A DNA stretch of 64,000 nucleotides, taken from Pseudoips prasinana (lineage: Eukaryota; Arthropoda; Insecta; Lepidoptera; Nolidae). Both the position numbers and the translations under genes were made by a program. Shown here one piece after another: positions 30,848 through 41,834 of the stretch. The notes under the pieces were generated by a model. That model was not told the DNA's origin. It was given only the letters and a program-made list of their open reading frames with translations, and ran no database searches. The stretch is from positions 4,965,001-5,029,000 of the forward strand of contig OX621264.1 of the NCBI GenBank assembly GCA_951640165.1. The letters run 5' to 3'. Within the stretch, counting starts at the first letter, position 1. Every line of letters starts with the position of its first letter.

Positions 30848-31555
30848 CTAGCTGTGCTCCGCGGTTTTACCCGCGTTAAATTTTATAAATTATCATAGCT
30901 CCTCCCCCGTAGGTGATAGCGTGATAATATGTAGCCTATATGTTGACCCGACCTCTTAGTAATATTCATGCAAAATTTGAAGTAAATCCATGCAGTACTT
31001 TTTGAGTTTAGCCCGGACGTAAATACAGACAAACAGACACACAGACAAAAATTCTAAAAACTATATTTTTGTCTTCGATATCAATTGTAGATTATGCCCA
31101 AAGTATTCTTTAAAAAAAATATCCAATGTACAGTTTTGACTTTCCTACGATTTTATTATATGTATAGATTATTTATTCTTTACTAGCTGTGCCCCGCGGC
31201 TTTACCCGCGTTATACTTTATAAATTATAGCCTATATGTGGTTCGGATACATAAGCTATATCACTACAAGTTTCATGAAGATCCGTTCGGTTTTTGTTTG
31301 TGTGTTTTAGTTTTTGCGTGAAAGAGTAACTAACATCTATTTACAAACTTTCGTATTTTTAAAATTACTAGATGTGCCCAGCGGGTTTACCCGCGTTAAA
31401 CTTTATAAATTATAGCTTGTGTTAATCCAAGGTGTCAACTAACTCCATACCAAATTTTATTAAAACCGCTCCAGCCGTTTAGACGAGAAGAAATAACATA
31501 AATACACACTCACAAACTTTCGTCTTTATAATATTAGTGTGATACTACTATCACA
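30848..31555 (+). repeat. Repeat E, three copies in a row
   Basis: Starts at about 30848, 31180 and 31370 (TAGCTGTGCTCCGCGG, TAGCTGTGCCCCGCGG, TAGATGTGCCCAGCGG). The first has the ATTTTATTATATGTATAG end; the last ends CTTTATAATATTAGTGTGAT. Confidence 0.7.
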
Positions 31556-31608
31556 CTTATACTATAAAGGTAAATAAAGGTTTTTAGAGTCTGTTCCTAC
31601 GATTGTAC

Positions 31609-31726
31609 ACACGCTACATATCAAGCTATACATTTCCAGTATAAGCTGACCTGTCATTGTATGGAAATCCTATACAACGCGAGATCAGCTTATACTGGAA
31701 ATGTATAGCTTGATGTGTAGCCGTGT
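31609..31726. mobile_element. Second GTAC-bounded foldback element
   Basis: 118 bp, GTAC at 31605-31608 and 31727-31730. Arms of about 45 bp (right end complement ACACGGCTACACATCAAGCT...) pair with few mismatches. The terminal 21 bases match the first GTAC family at 17 positions, including ACATCAAGCTA, while the interior is unrelated. Confidence 0.75.
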
Positions 31727-31820
31727 GTACACTGAAATCACATTTTTAAATGAAATGCTACAAAAATATTTGTACCTCAATTTGAGATTTCTTCCAGCAA
31801 ACCTTAGAGAGAGAAAAAAA

Positions 31821-32082
31821 ACTTGTGTGTACTTATGTACACGCGTTAGAAGTTATACTTCAAAATATACAACTTGAACATAGTTATCAATTTTCATACC
31901 ACCTAGAACTAACTTCATGCTGTTATTTTTACGATGCGCGCGCATCGTGCGCATAAAAATTCACTGTCATACCACCTAGAACTAACTTCATGCTGTTAAA
32001 TTTTTTGGTGTCGGTGTGCGCGCGCATCGTAAAAATTCACTCTCATCATTTTTCTCCATCGCGCCAAAAGAAGTATAACTTC
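31821..32082. mobile_element. Foldback repeat S, long copy with internal duplication
   Basis: Same ends as 20973-21161 but CATACCACCTAGAACTAACT...CATGCTGTTA occurs twice (about 31897 and 31970), adding 73 bp. Confidence 0.7.
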
Positions 32083-32369
32083 AAAAAAAGACTTGCATGA
32101 GACGAGTGTTTTTAGTTCACACACCACATAATTGAACTTTTGTTCTTCTACTGAAGACATCAATAGATGAAGTAGTGCTTATCTTATGAGGAATGGAATT
32201 CAACAAACTCACTGCCCGGACCTTAAAAGAGCCACCATAAAAGTTGGAAGTGTGAGGGTAGGCATTCGGAGGACTGCACTGCACTGGAAAATTGAATGAA
32301 ATATAACCAAAACTTTAAATAGATTTATAATTTTATTATGAATCAATTCGCAGAGGAGGTATTTCCGGT

Positions 32370-32760
32370 ATGACATGGCCACCTTCACGAAGCGAACATA
32401 TTCTTCTCTTAAATGATAACGGGCCTGTTGGCGTGGTTGGCAATGCTTGCTGTTCACGCCGGAGGACGTGGGTTCGATTCCCACCCAGGACAGATATTTG
32501 TGTTCATGAACGTGTCTGTTTGTCCTGAGTGTGGGTGTAATTATCTATATAAGTATGTATTTACAAAAGAAAAGTAGTATATGTAGTATATCAGTTATCT
32601 GGTTTCCATAATACAAGCTCTGCTTAGGTTGGGATTAGATGGCCCAGGATATTATTATTAAAGGCCGCCAACACACTTGCGACCCCTCTGGTGTTGCAAG
32701 TATCCATGGGCGGCGGTCATAACTTACAATAAGGTGAACCGCTTGCTTTTTTTACCAGAC
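32370..32760 (+). mobile_element. Repeat V LINE end split by SINE-C
   Basis: Left part codes YDMATFTKRTYSSLK with a stop. Right part after the SINE begins AAAGGCCGCCAACACACTTG and CTCTGGTGTTGCAAGTATCC. Confidence 0.65.
32420..32660 (+). mobile_element. SINE-C, full length
   Basis: Head GGGCCTGTTGGCGTGGTTGG, B box GGTTCGATTCC, TATGTATTTACAAAAGAAAA, and tail CAGGATATTATTATT. A good reference copy. Confidence 0.85.
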
Positions 32761-32769
32761 ACCAAAGAT

Positions 32770-33400
32770 ATCGTTGTAACTAAGAAACTCGTCCTCTTGC
32801 AGTTGGTCAGATTTCCACCTATTAGCATAAACACACCAAAATGAATCATGACCACATTTTTACAGCCAATAAAACTGTCAAAATTTAATAAATAGTGACA
32901 TCTAACTGCGTGGTTTGAATGGGACATTATTAACATAGTTTTTTAACACATAATATAGCGATAAGTTTATGTAAAAATGTATATATATCCATTTATTACG
33001 CGCAGGAGGTCTCGCATACGTTTCAAAGGTATTAAATTATACAATTTATATATATGATCCAGATTCCATCGATAATAACCAACAGAATTATTATATTACA
33101 TTGAGTAAGGCTGACATTAGACTGACTGCATTGCAGAAACCGTTATCTGCAGTCGGGTCTGACTTTAAACAGTTGACGAAACGCATCTAGCCCAGGAGCT
33201 CAGTGTAAAAATTTGGATTCGCATACAAAAACCCAATCATTACTGCGTTTTATTTTGTCACTATATTCTGGACTTTTATAATAAAAAATTAGTATCAATA
33301 TCCATTTTTATTTAAACCGTTTTACGCGACCGACGCGTCGTTATGCTCCTTGGTTAACTGCTTACTAACTGTATGCGGTTAGCGATGGACAGCGTGCGTG
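32770..33400. other. No recognised element
   Basis: AT-rich with a 70-codon minus-strand frame (32724-32936) that lacks domain or bias. Nothing here recurs in the window. Confidence 0.45.
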
Positions 33401-33580
33401 ACAATAAAGTGTGATCGCGCGGAGCGAACGGTAGTTAATAAGTTAGTGAAGATACAAAGTGAGAGAAAGAGTGAACTTTCGAGTATAACTATAGGGGCAA
33501 GAGAGAGAGAGGTGCGAGCACATCACACATCTTTCATAGCCAGTTACGCTTCGTTTATCTAAGTTTTACTTCAGTCGTAT
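33400..33580 (+). repeat. Repeat Q (GAGA-rich)
   Basis: GTGTGATCGCGCGGAGCGAA, an AGAGAGAGAG core, CATAGCCAGTTACG and TTTTACTTCAGTCGTA. Related, in reverse, to 41580-41790 and 42150-42320. Confidence 0.55.
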
Positions 33581-33694
33581 GGTATAAAGTATAAAGCATA
33601 CTCGTTTTTTTTTTATTTCATGGGTAATGCTCTCTGTATCGTCCTATATATGATGTATTATTGGCATAGAGTAGAGTTGATATTAACGCTATAT

Positions 33695-33895
33695 TTTCAT
33701 CATATCAACCGAAAGACGTCCACTGCTGGACAAAGGCCTCCCCCAAAGATCTCTACAATTGCCTCTATGCGCGTCTTCCGCTATCCGCATCCAGCGACTT
33801 TCAGAGACCCTCACGAGATCATCGGTCCATCTAGTAGGCCAGCCCACGCTGCGTCTTCCGGTCCGTGGTCGCCGCTCGCGAACCTTTCTGCACCT
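33695..33895 (-). mobile_element. RTE-like LINE 3' end
   Basis: CCGAAAGACGTCCACTGCTG to the complement of WRPRTGRRSVG/PTRWTDDL codons. About 65 codons of the ORF end are readable on the minus strand (PRTGRRSVGWPTRWTDDLVR), with changes. Confidence 0.72.
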
Positions 33896-33909
33896 ATATT
33901 TTAAACAGC

Positions 33910-34112
33910 ACGACTGCCCGTGTGGCGCAGTGGCTAAAACAGTCGCCTCGCCGCTTCGTGTCGCGAGTTTGAGTCCCGCGCAGGACACCTATTTGTGTGA
34001 CCCATAAATAGTAATTCTGAGTCTGGATGTAATTTGTGTTCGATATCATATGTTTGTAAGTACCCCGCAACACAGGGATTAGATTCCCTAGTACGGGTGG
34101 TATGGTTAAATA
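33910..34112 (+). mobile_element. SINE-D
   Basis: GACTGCCCGTGTGGCGCAGT, a B box with one change (GTTTGAGTCCC), GTGTGACCCATAAATAGTAA and GGGATTAGATTCCCTAGTAC. Confidence 0.8.
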
Positions 34113-34417
34113 AAACAGTAATTATTTAATTACCCAAGTACCAAGGCGTTCCCGTCGCAGTATACGAAAGCCCCTAGGTCGCGCGCCCCTCGAGTACGGT
34201 GCGCAAAAATGCTGAGCCTAACGAAAAAAACATCATCGGCATCGACTCAGCAATTTAACATCACCTGAGCTGTTATGCTGCCCTGGTAGCTGCCAGGATT
34301 TATGCTGCACTCTTTTTAGGGTTCCGTTAAGTTAGGAGCCTACTTTTAACCTTCTGCGATAAAAAGGGGGTATCATATGAGTTTGACGAGTTTGTTGGTA
34401 GTTCAGAAGGAGTAATT

Positions 34418-35025
34418 CAGCGGCGGTCACCCATCTATGGACTGACCGCGAGCCTAGTTGCTTAACCTCGCCGATCACTTACGGACCTGTGAGAGCATCT
34501 AGCTATGAGCGCCTGGGATCTGATGGCAGTCTTAGTTGCCCAAGATATTTATTATTTACAGATAGTGGCTTCAAACTTACAGCAAAAAGCTTTTCTTGTT
34601 TACTAAGCCTAGTCCTTAAAAATCTGTTTGACGTTTAAAATGCTAACTGCTAAGCCCGAGGTCGTGGGTTACATCCATACCCAGATCTAATCTTTTTTTT
34701 TGTGTTAGTGGCTGACGGCATATCCCATAGGCCGGCCTGACGGCATTATGCCACCCCTTTTCATTCAGTGGGGGGCGTAGAAGTTAACACGAGGGTATAA
34801 CTATCAGAGAGCGGGCAGCAGCGGGTTACTGAGTACCATGACCATCATACTGCGATCGCCAAGCTCCGAAGCACGAAGACGCTCAAAAAGAAAAAAAACC
34901 ACTTTGGCTACGCTAGCGGTCACTCCATAGATGGGTGGCCATCTATGGAGTGACCGCTAGGGTAGTTCGTTAACCTAGCCAATCACGTACTGGCGGGTGG
35001 GAGTAACTGGCTATGAGCGCCTCGA
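34418..35025 (+). repeat. Two repeat G pieces around a repeat H piece
   Basis: 34418-34560 is the 3' half of G, 34720-34862 an H fragment (TGACCATCATACTGCGATCG), and 34864-35025 another G fragment. In it ATCTATGGAGTGACCGCTAG appears in both orientations (about 34905-34965), forming a small palindrome. Confidence 0.6.
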
Positions 35026-35264
35026 ATTACCGAACCTTAAATTATCTTAGGTAGAACCTTGTCTAGCATATTGTATCATTTTTACAATCCGATTTCCTCT
35101 TGGTTGGAAGTAAGACCGTGAACGCTTCGCGACCCCAGCATCCCCCATGCATGACATTAGTATACATTTGTATCGACGAATTGCCCCCTCCGAACCTCAA
35201 TCGGCATTCTTGTTATAGGTACTAGTTTTCGGTTTATTTGACCCTTACTTGTTAGCATAAAATA

Positions 35265-35412
35265 TCATCATCATCATCATCTTATCAGCCGAAAGACGTC
35301 CACTGCTGGTCAAAGGCCTCCCCCAAGGATCTCTACAATGGCCGGTCTTGCGCTGCGCGCATCCAGCGCCTTCCCGCAACCCTTGCAAGATCGTCGGTCC
35401 ACCTTGTAGGGA
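35265..35412 (-). mobile_element. RTE-like LINE 3' end
   Basis: An ATCATCATCATC tail, then CCGAAAGACGTCCACTGCTG and GATCGTCGGTCCACCTTGTA. Abuts a short piece (35415-35500) resembling the GC-rich 625-bp unit in reverse (ACAGAAGTCCACGGCA). Confidence 0.68.
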
Positions 35413-35539
35413 CCCTTCTAACAGAAGTCCACGGCAATTTAGGTTTAGTCGGTGCGATATACCCACCAACCACCCAAAAAGTGTCTCTTTTTGCGGGTAG
35501 CATGATAGGCATTTCCCCAGCCTTAACCAAAAGACCATA

Positions 35540-36800
35540 AGAATTATGTTCACTGAATATTAGAAAGTTAACAAAACTCCAACAGAGCCACCTTTAGTAG
35601 TTCACGGCCAGATGGAGTCAGGTGACGTTGTTATATGACTGGTACCCCGTGAGTTATGAGTGCCTGGTACCGGGCGGGTTATCGATCGAAATACAGCTCA
35701 AATATACATATACGTAAAGTTAAACTTCGTTACTTAACACCAACCATGCATTCATATGTAGCGTCTGAAGCGTAAATATGCGACGTGCTATTTTAAACGT
35801 CGATCTGTTTTGTCCTACTTCCATAACACCAACCATGCATTCATACATAGCGTCTGAAGCGTACATATGCGACGCATGGTTATATACGTCGCTGTGTTTT
35901 GTCCCACCTCCATAACACCAACCATGCTTTCATACGTTTCCGCATTCCCCCTGCCGTAAGATATGCCTTAATATATGCCGTAAGATATGCCATAAAAATT
36001 ATATGTTCACCGAATATTAGAAAGTTTACAAAACTCCAACAGAGCCACCTTTAGTAGTTAACGGCCAGATGGAGTCAGGCGACGATGTTATATGACTGCT
36101 ACCCCGTGAGTTATGAGTGCCTGGTACCGGGCGGGTTATCGATCGAAATACAGCCCAAATATACATAAATTTAAACTTCGTCACTTAACACCAACATGTA
36201 TTCATACGTAGCGTCTGAAGCGTACATATGGGACGTGTGATCTTAAATGTCGATGTGTTTTGTCCCACTTCCGTGACGGATTATATACCTTAGCAGTTAA
36301 CGGCCAGTGTCAGGCGGAGACAGGTGACGTTCTTATATAAGAACTTCTCATAGCAGTCATATGACTGCTATCAAATATTTTACGTACATATAATAAAAGT
36401 GAAACTTCTTCAAATGCCAACCATGCATTCATACGTAGCGTCTGAAGCGTACATATGGGGCGCGTGATTTGATTCGTTGCTCTGTTTTGTTCTACTTCCA
36501 TTACACCAACCATGTTTTCATATGTAGCGTCTGAAGCGTAAATATGCGACGCGAGATTATATACGTCGCTCTGTTTTGTCCCACTTCCGTGACGGATTAT
36601 ATAGCTCTATATCTAAGCAGTTCATGGCCAGTGACAGACGGAGTCAGGCGACGTTATTATATGACTGCTACTCAGTGATTTATGAGTGCCTGGTACCGGG
36701 CGGGTAATCGATAGAAATACTACTCAAATTTCATGAATTTTACTTATTTTTTACCTCCGCCTCTTAAAGAGGGGTGGCATTAACTAACATTATAATAATA
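35540..36800 (+). repeat. Repeat M: array of CATGCATTCATA/GCGTCTGAAGCG motifs
   Basis: A motif beginning CAACCATGCATTCATA and continuing GTAGCGTCTGAAGCGTA occurs at about 35741, 35830, 35919, 36190, 36418 and 36507. Each full copy has GCGACG...CGTCGC, a short hairpin. A larger block with GGTACCGGGCGGGTTATCGA occurs three times (near 35670, 36125, 36690). Non-coding. A reverse copy of the right end is at 59765-60084. Confidence 0.75.
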
Positions 36801-36804
36801 ATAA

Positions 36805-36976
36805 TGCGATTTCATCCCGTTGGGAGGTGTAGAAGTTGTCCCGAAGGAATAACTCCCAGAGGATGGGCAGCAGCATCTCTCTGTGTACTATGACCATCAT
36901 ACTGCGACCGCCAGCCCGTCTGCCGAGCGTGGCGATTATGGCATATCCCTACAAATGGTGGACACAACTACATTAT
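36805..36976. repeat. Repeat H copy
   Basis: TTTCATCCCGTTGGGAGGTG, CTGTGTACTATGACCATCAT and GCGTGGCGATTATGGCATAT. It preserves an unoccupied GTAC at 36885-36888, the position occupied by a foldback at 47273. Confidence 0.7.
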
Positions 36977-36980
36977 GTAC

Positions 36981-37113
36981 AGACGCCAGCACATCAAGCT
37001 GCCCCAATCTGTCAAATTTCTTATATAGATTTTCAACTTTATCACATAAGCATAAGGTTTATTTTCAATTGGGGAAATTTGACAGATTGGGGTAGCTTGA
37101 TGTGCTGGCGTCT
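36981..37113. mobile_element. GTAC foldback element, copy 6
   Basis: 133 bp, GTAC on both sides, arms well matched. It follows repeat H directly. Confidence 0.88.
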
Positions 37114-37267
37114 GTACGTTATTCGACTGACGTGATGACACCGAGAAACGACAAATATCCATGCTCATCATATTATCGAAGATTTTTCATGGGTAGGGAT
37201 CAAACCCACGTCCCGCCGGCTTAGCACTAACCGCTAGACCAACATCCCAGTCAAGTTATTTATATAT

Positions 37268-37456
37268 TACTAGCTGTGCCCCGCGGTTTTACCCGCGTTA
37301 AACTTTATAAATTATGGCCTATGTGTTACTCGGATATATAAACTATATTACTACAAAGTTTCACCAAAATGCGTTCGGTAGTTTTTGCGTAAAAGAGTAA
37401 CAAACATACACACTCACACATTCAATAACTTTCGCCTTTATAATATTAGTGTGATT
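37268..37456 (+). repeat. Repeat E
   Basis: CTAGCTGTGCCCCGCGGTTT through CGCCTTTATAATATTAGTGT; the short subtype. Confidence 0.7.
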
Positions 37457-37816
37457 AGACTGCCTCGCTGGTCTAGCGGTAGCGCGTTCAACTCCGGATA
37501 ATGAAGTCTTGGGTTCAAACCTGGGTCGGGCCAAAAAGAGATTTTAATTTTTCCGTAGAAAAAAAATTCTCAGCTTCAGCCTGAAGAGTTGGTGGTATTA
37601 TACCCCCGTGCCTCGGAGGGCACGTAAAGCCGTCGGTCCTGTACCTGACCTCTTCCGGTCGTGTCGCTAGTCGTCCCATCGGATCATAAGAGTGATGGAA
37701 TAGAAAGTGCCCCTGTGTTTGCGCACACACTTGTGCACTACAATACGTCCTGCGCAGTTGGCTAGTCTCCATTTAGATTGGCTGCCGTGGCCGAAGGTCT
37801 ACCTAGAGGACATTAT
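37457..37816 (+). mobile_element. SINE-B, full length
   Basis: Head GACTGCCTCGCTGGTCTAGC, B box GGTTCAAACCTG, and end GAGGACATTATT. Inserted just at the tail of repeat E. Confidence 0.83.
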
Positions 37817-37839
37817 TATAATAATAACCACGACCTGAC

Positions 37840-37906
37840 CTCCATTTGTGGATATAACAATAGGTATGATCTGCGATCATACCTATTATTATATACACAA
37901 ATGGAG
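37840..37906. ncRNA. 67-nt hairpin (pre-miRNA-like or foldback)
   Basis: CTCCATTTGTG...ATAGGTATGATC and GATCATACCTAT...ACAAATGGAG pair around a 3-base loop, with a few mismatches in the AT-rich middle. Directly downstream of SINE-B. Function unknown. Confidence 0.35.
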
Positions 37907-38113
37907 TTATTCCTAAACCCCTGAAAATCAACCTTGCAAGTTTAAAGCTTGATATCTGGCTGGAGAGTTACATGCAGAAGGCGGTTTTGCTCGCGAATGC
38001 CAGTATTGTGCGGAAATTTCTCTCCATGTAGCCCATATATTTTATAAGTTGTATTCATATTAAAATACCCTTCTATTTAATATATTGTAAATAATAGTTG
38101 TAATATACATGTG

Positions 38114-38344
38114 ATAATAATATCTGGGGACAATGTCACACAGATCATCCTAGCCCCAAACTAAGCAAAGCTTGTACTATGGGTACCAGGCGACGATATA
38201 CATACTTATATAGATAGAAAACATCCATGACTCAGAAACAAATATTTGTGCTCATCACACAAATATTTGCACTTACCGGGTTTCGAACCCAGGACTAGGA
38301 CCAGCAGCACCAGGAGCACTACCAACTAGGCTACGGTGACCGTC
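38114..38344 (-). mobile_element. SINE-A
   Basis: Complete apart from small changes in the head (GACTAGGACCAGCAGCACCA replaces the usual bases). Confidence 0.8.
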
Positions 38345-38389
38345 AAATTATCCTAGGATAATTTAGACCAGAAGATATTTTTTTTTGCA

Positions 38390-38480
38390 CAAGTGGGTGC
38401 GTAAACACCCTTTGTGCACTATGGCTTGTGCGGTTGGCTAATTCCAATGGAGACTGGCCGCCGTGGCTGAAATTGACCCA
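38390..38480 (+). mobile_element. SINE-B 3' fragment
   Basis: TTTGTGCACTATGGCTTGTG and GACTGGCCGCCGTGGCTGAA, the last 90 bases of SINE-B, decayed. Confidence 0.55.
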
Positions 38481-38494
38481 TATTATTATGTAGA

Positions 38495-38955
38495 ACTAGC
38501 TGTGCCCCGCGGTTTTACCCGCGTTTAATTTTATAAATTATCACAGCTCCTCCCCCGTATGTGATAGCGTGATAATATGTACCCTATAATGTTGACCCGA
38601 CCTCTTAGTAATATTCTAGCAAAATTGTAAGTAAATCCATGATATACTTTTTGAGTTTAGCCCGGTCATACATACAGACAAACAGACACACAGACAAAAA
38701 TTCTAAAAACTATATTTTTGGCTTCGATATCGATTGTGGATCACGCCCCGAGTATCCTTTTAAAAAAATATTCAATGTACAGTTTCGACTTTCCTACGAT
38801 TTTATTATATGTATAGATGTGTTAATCCAGGGTGTCAGCTAACTCCATACCATATTTTATTAAAATCGATCCAGCTGTTTAGATGTGAGGAAGTAACAAA
38901 CATACACACTCACACAGTCACAATCTTTCGCATTTATAATATTAGTGTTATTTAA
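38495..38955 (+). repeat. Repeat E, both end types
   Basis: A long subtype to about 38818 (ATTTTATTATATGTATAG), then a headless short subtype ending CATTTATAATATTAGTGT. Confidence 0.7.
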
Positions 38956-39539
38956 TTTATACCGACATTTTGATATAGTAATTTGTCAAAAACACTATAA
39001 TTATTAATCGCAAAAATTTCTAAAGAAAATAAACATTAAAAATATAATGTCAAGTAATAAAAATATTGATTTCAAAATTGACATCCCAGTGAGTGAAGGG
39101 TGCGTGGAGTCACCCCTATTAATATTATTTCTGTCCCTCTCGCACTAGTGGTTAATTGTATGTCTGTCGCGGCTGACATGTAAATGAAAAATCGATGATT
39201 GTGCGGAGTTAAACCGGGATTATTTTTGAAGACTTTCTATTGAGGTGTAGTGGTAGTTTGGCGGCAGGTTTAGAAGTACCAGGTTTGAAACCTGTGTCGT
39301 GTATAAATCGTATTTGATTGATGTTTGTTTGTAAATTCGCTTCTTAAAACTATGTTTGGACCAAATCCCGTGTTCATGCCCGCTTGAGTATGTTTCGCCG
39401 GACCGTCTCAACTGGGTCGTGTTGAAACCGGTAGTAGATGAACCCACTGAGTTTGCTTCGCTGGTTCTTCTCAGTTGGGGCGCATTGGATCCGGTGGTAG
39501 CATTAAAGCGCGACCGTCGTTATTAACACAAGGTCCGTC
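38956..39539. other. Unassigned, with a tRNA-like head
   Basis: GAGGTGTAGTGGTAGTTTGG and GGTTTGAAACCTG at 39240-39295 look like A and B boxes of a decayed SINE. GAGTTTGCTTCGCTGGTTCT at 39450 resembles a LINE end. The first about 250 bases show nothing. Confidence 0.4.
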
Positions 39540-39832
39540 ATAATAATAATACCTTTAATATAGACAGAACCATTGACAATATGTAGTAAAAATATTAGAC
39601 TTAAACTAGATAATTAAACATAATCACTTGACAATAACTTGATACGAGCTAGCTAAATATCATTTCTGTAATTTTATAAATGTTTTCATACAAGATGTAC
39701 CTAAATATCTATGTTACTAGAAATAATATCTAATGTATACAACTATATTACTACAAACATGTTCTGACTATTTACAAGCGCTTTTTTAAAGTCTACGTGA
39801 ATAAAAACCTTTTTTATTTTATTTTATGATTT
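39540..39832 (+). repeat. Repeat J
   Basis: From AATAATACCTTTAATATAGA to the TTTTATTTTATTTTAT tail; the most complete of the J copies. Confidence 0.62.
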
Positions 39833-40355
39833 AGTACCCCAACCATAATTAAGATGTATTTGTTTTAATTAGAGCCTGTATTTCTTTGTGAAGAGAAAAT
39901 AAAAGAATTTTGATTTGATTTGATTAGATAGCTTTTCCTGGATATCCTTTAATGAATAATAATATTTTAAAAAAAAATATTCCCTACATTGTAGCGAATA
40001 GTTCACGTTGCTGCGCACTAAAAATATAATTGTTAGATATAGACCAGATACGCTGCGAAGCGCCGTGTGCGCTTCGTTCATATCTACCCACCGCAAAACA
40101 AAAAAAAATTAAAATTATAATTTAGTCGGCATGGATGTATGGAATTTGTGTTATTTGTGAAATTGTTTAGGTGTTTATTTGTATTGTATTATTTTAGTAT
40201 TTTAGTTTAGTATTGGTAAGTAGCCCACGCTTGGCGTCCTATATTAAGTATTTAATTTCTCTGCAAGTGAATGTACATATTCTTAAGAGAAATAAAGAAT
40301 CTTTAACCGTAATAAAAAGAGGTCCTTTCCTATGCAAAGTGTAACAAGACTATAG

Positions 40356-40683
40356 AATCAAAATACAAAATCAATATGTAGTGTTTAATTCCGCTAATTG
40401 TCAGTTTAATCATGCTGGGATGCAATTTGCACCGCCCTCCCGCCCGCATAAATGTGCACATGCAAGAAGGACAATATAAAAAGCAAATTACATGCGCCAG
40501 TACGATACCCAACACGTGTTTCAGTCCTCCACGGTGCAATCTCAAGGGCTGCTAACTCTTCGAGTGCTCGAATGAGACTGAGATGATGTTTTGCGGGCGG
40601 GAGGGCGGTGCAAATTGCATCCCGGCATGATTAAACTGACAATTAGCGGAATTAACACTACATATTGATGTCGTATTTTGATT
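40356..40683. mobile_element. Long foldback element, about 93-bp arms
   Basis: Arms 40356-40449 and 40590-40683 are nearly perfect complements (AATTCCGCTAATTGTCAGTT, TGCAATTTGCACCGCCCTCC). The centre of about 140 bp is unique. Only one copy in the window. No ORF. Target duplication not evident. Confidence 0.7.
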
Positions 40684-40847
40684 GTTATGGATTTCTGCAA
40701 AGTATCGCCTGATTCCATTACTTAACACTACAGCAATTAAAATATTGTAATAAAAAGGAAATTTATTTATTCAATAGTAAATAATTAAATTAAATAAAAT
40801 GAAATTATAAGCTAAAAATTAGATACACTACAAATACACTATTTACC

Positions 40848-40985
40848 CTAAAAGGCGTCCAATAATCCCTCCGCATCGCTTATGGGAAAAGTGCCCAGTG
40901 CCTCTAGCACGAGTTCCTGCAGTTTACTTACTCGATCACACGTACAGTTTCCTCCCATACATTGAGCACCAGCGCAGCGCCTCTC
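40848..40985 (-). pseudogene. C-terminal coding segment, copy 1 (GAQC...CDRVS type)
   Basis: On the minus strand a frame with stop at 40850-40848 reads GAQCMGGNCTCDRVSKLQEL, continues VLEALGTFPISDAEGLL and ends DAF. The same segment occurs on the plus strand at 41010-41143. Cysteine spacing (C-x4-C-x-C) suggests a small zinc-binding tail, possibly of a transposon protein. Family not recognised. Confidence 0.45.
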
Positions 40986-41009
40986 CCGGAAACTATTAAG
41001 AACTAAAAC

Positions 41010-41143
41010 TCTGGTGCTCAATGTATGAGACGAAACTGTACGTGTGATCGAGTAAGTATACTGCAGGAACTCGTGCTAGAGGCACAGAAGGCTGGCCGCA
41101 TTGCCACGCTGGATGGCAATGCTGATCCTCTGACCCAAGAATA
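41010..41143 (+). pseudogene. C-terminal coding segment, copy 2 (inverted relative to copy 1)
   Basis: Reads SGAQCMRRNCTCDRVSILQE, then LVLEAQKAGRIATLDGNA and DPLTQE with a stop at about 41141-41143. It shares 75 bp with copy 1 as an inverted repeat, then diverges. The AGRIATLDGN end resembles AGRITTLDGND readable on the minus strand at about 43810-43890. A (GATA)n run follows. Confidence 0.45.
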
Positions 41144-41237
41144 GACAGATAGATAGATAGATATTGTAATAAAATAATTTCCTTTATTTTGAGATTTTAT
41201 TTGGATCAAATTGAAGGTTTCCTACTTCAATAAAATC

Positions 41238-41577
41238 GTCATTATCATCATATCAGCCGAAATACCACTGCTGGACATTGGCTTCCTCCAAAGTTCTCCT
41301 CAATTGCGGGTATAAAATAAATAATCTATACATATAATAAAATCGTAGGAAAGTCAAAAGTTTACATTGAATATTTTTTTAAAAGGATACTTGGGGCGTG
41401 ATTTACTATCGATATCGAAGCCAAAAATATTTTTGGCTTCGATATAGTTTTTAGAATTTTTGTCTGTTTGTCGCTATGTATGTCCGGGCTAAACTCAGAA
41501 ATAAGATATTACTAAGAAGTCGGGTCAACATATAGGCTACATATTAACACACTATCACCTACTTGTCCAATCTATCT
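41238..41577 (-). repeat. RTE tail and reverse repeat E
   Basis: 41238-41310 is a short RTE 3' end (CCACTGCTGGACATTGGCTT). 41325-41577 is E on the minus strand, with TTTTTGGCTTCGATA present in both orientations near 41420-41450. Confidence 0.6.
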
Positions 41578-41579
41578 AT

Positions 41580-41790
41580 CCTACGTCTGAAGTAAAACAT
41601 AGATGTGCGAAACGTAACTGGCTATTAGAGAAAGAGAGAAAGAAAATGTGTGCGCCCAACTCTGTCTCTTGTGCTTACGAAACGTAATAATCTCTCTTTC
41701 TATGGTCTCTAACTTATATCTCCCTCAACTCTTGACTTCCGTTCGATTTGCCCGATCACACTTTTCGTAACGCATTCTCCAGCTTACTTC
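41580..41790 (-). repeat. Repeat Q
   Basis: CTACGTCTGAAGTAAAACAT, AACGTAACTGGCTATTAGAG, CTCTCTTTCT and CGTTCGATTTGCCCGATCAC: the reverse of 33400-33580. Confidence 0.55.
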
Positions 41791-41834
41791 CCAAGTGAAG
41801 CCTGCGTAAATAATAACATTTAATTCGTACCTTA

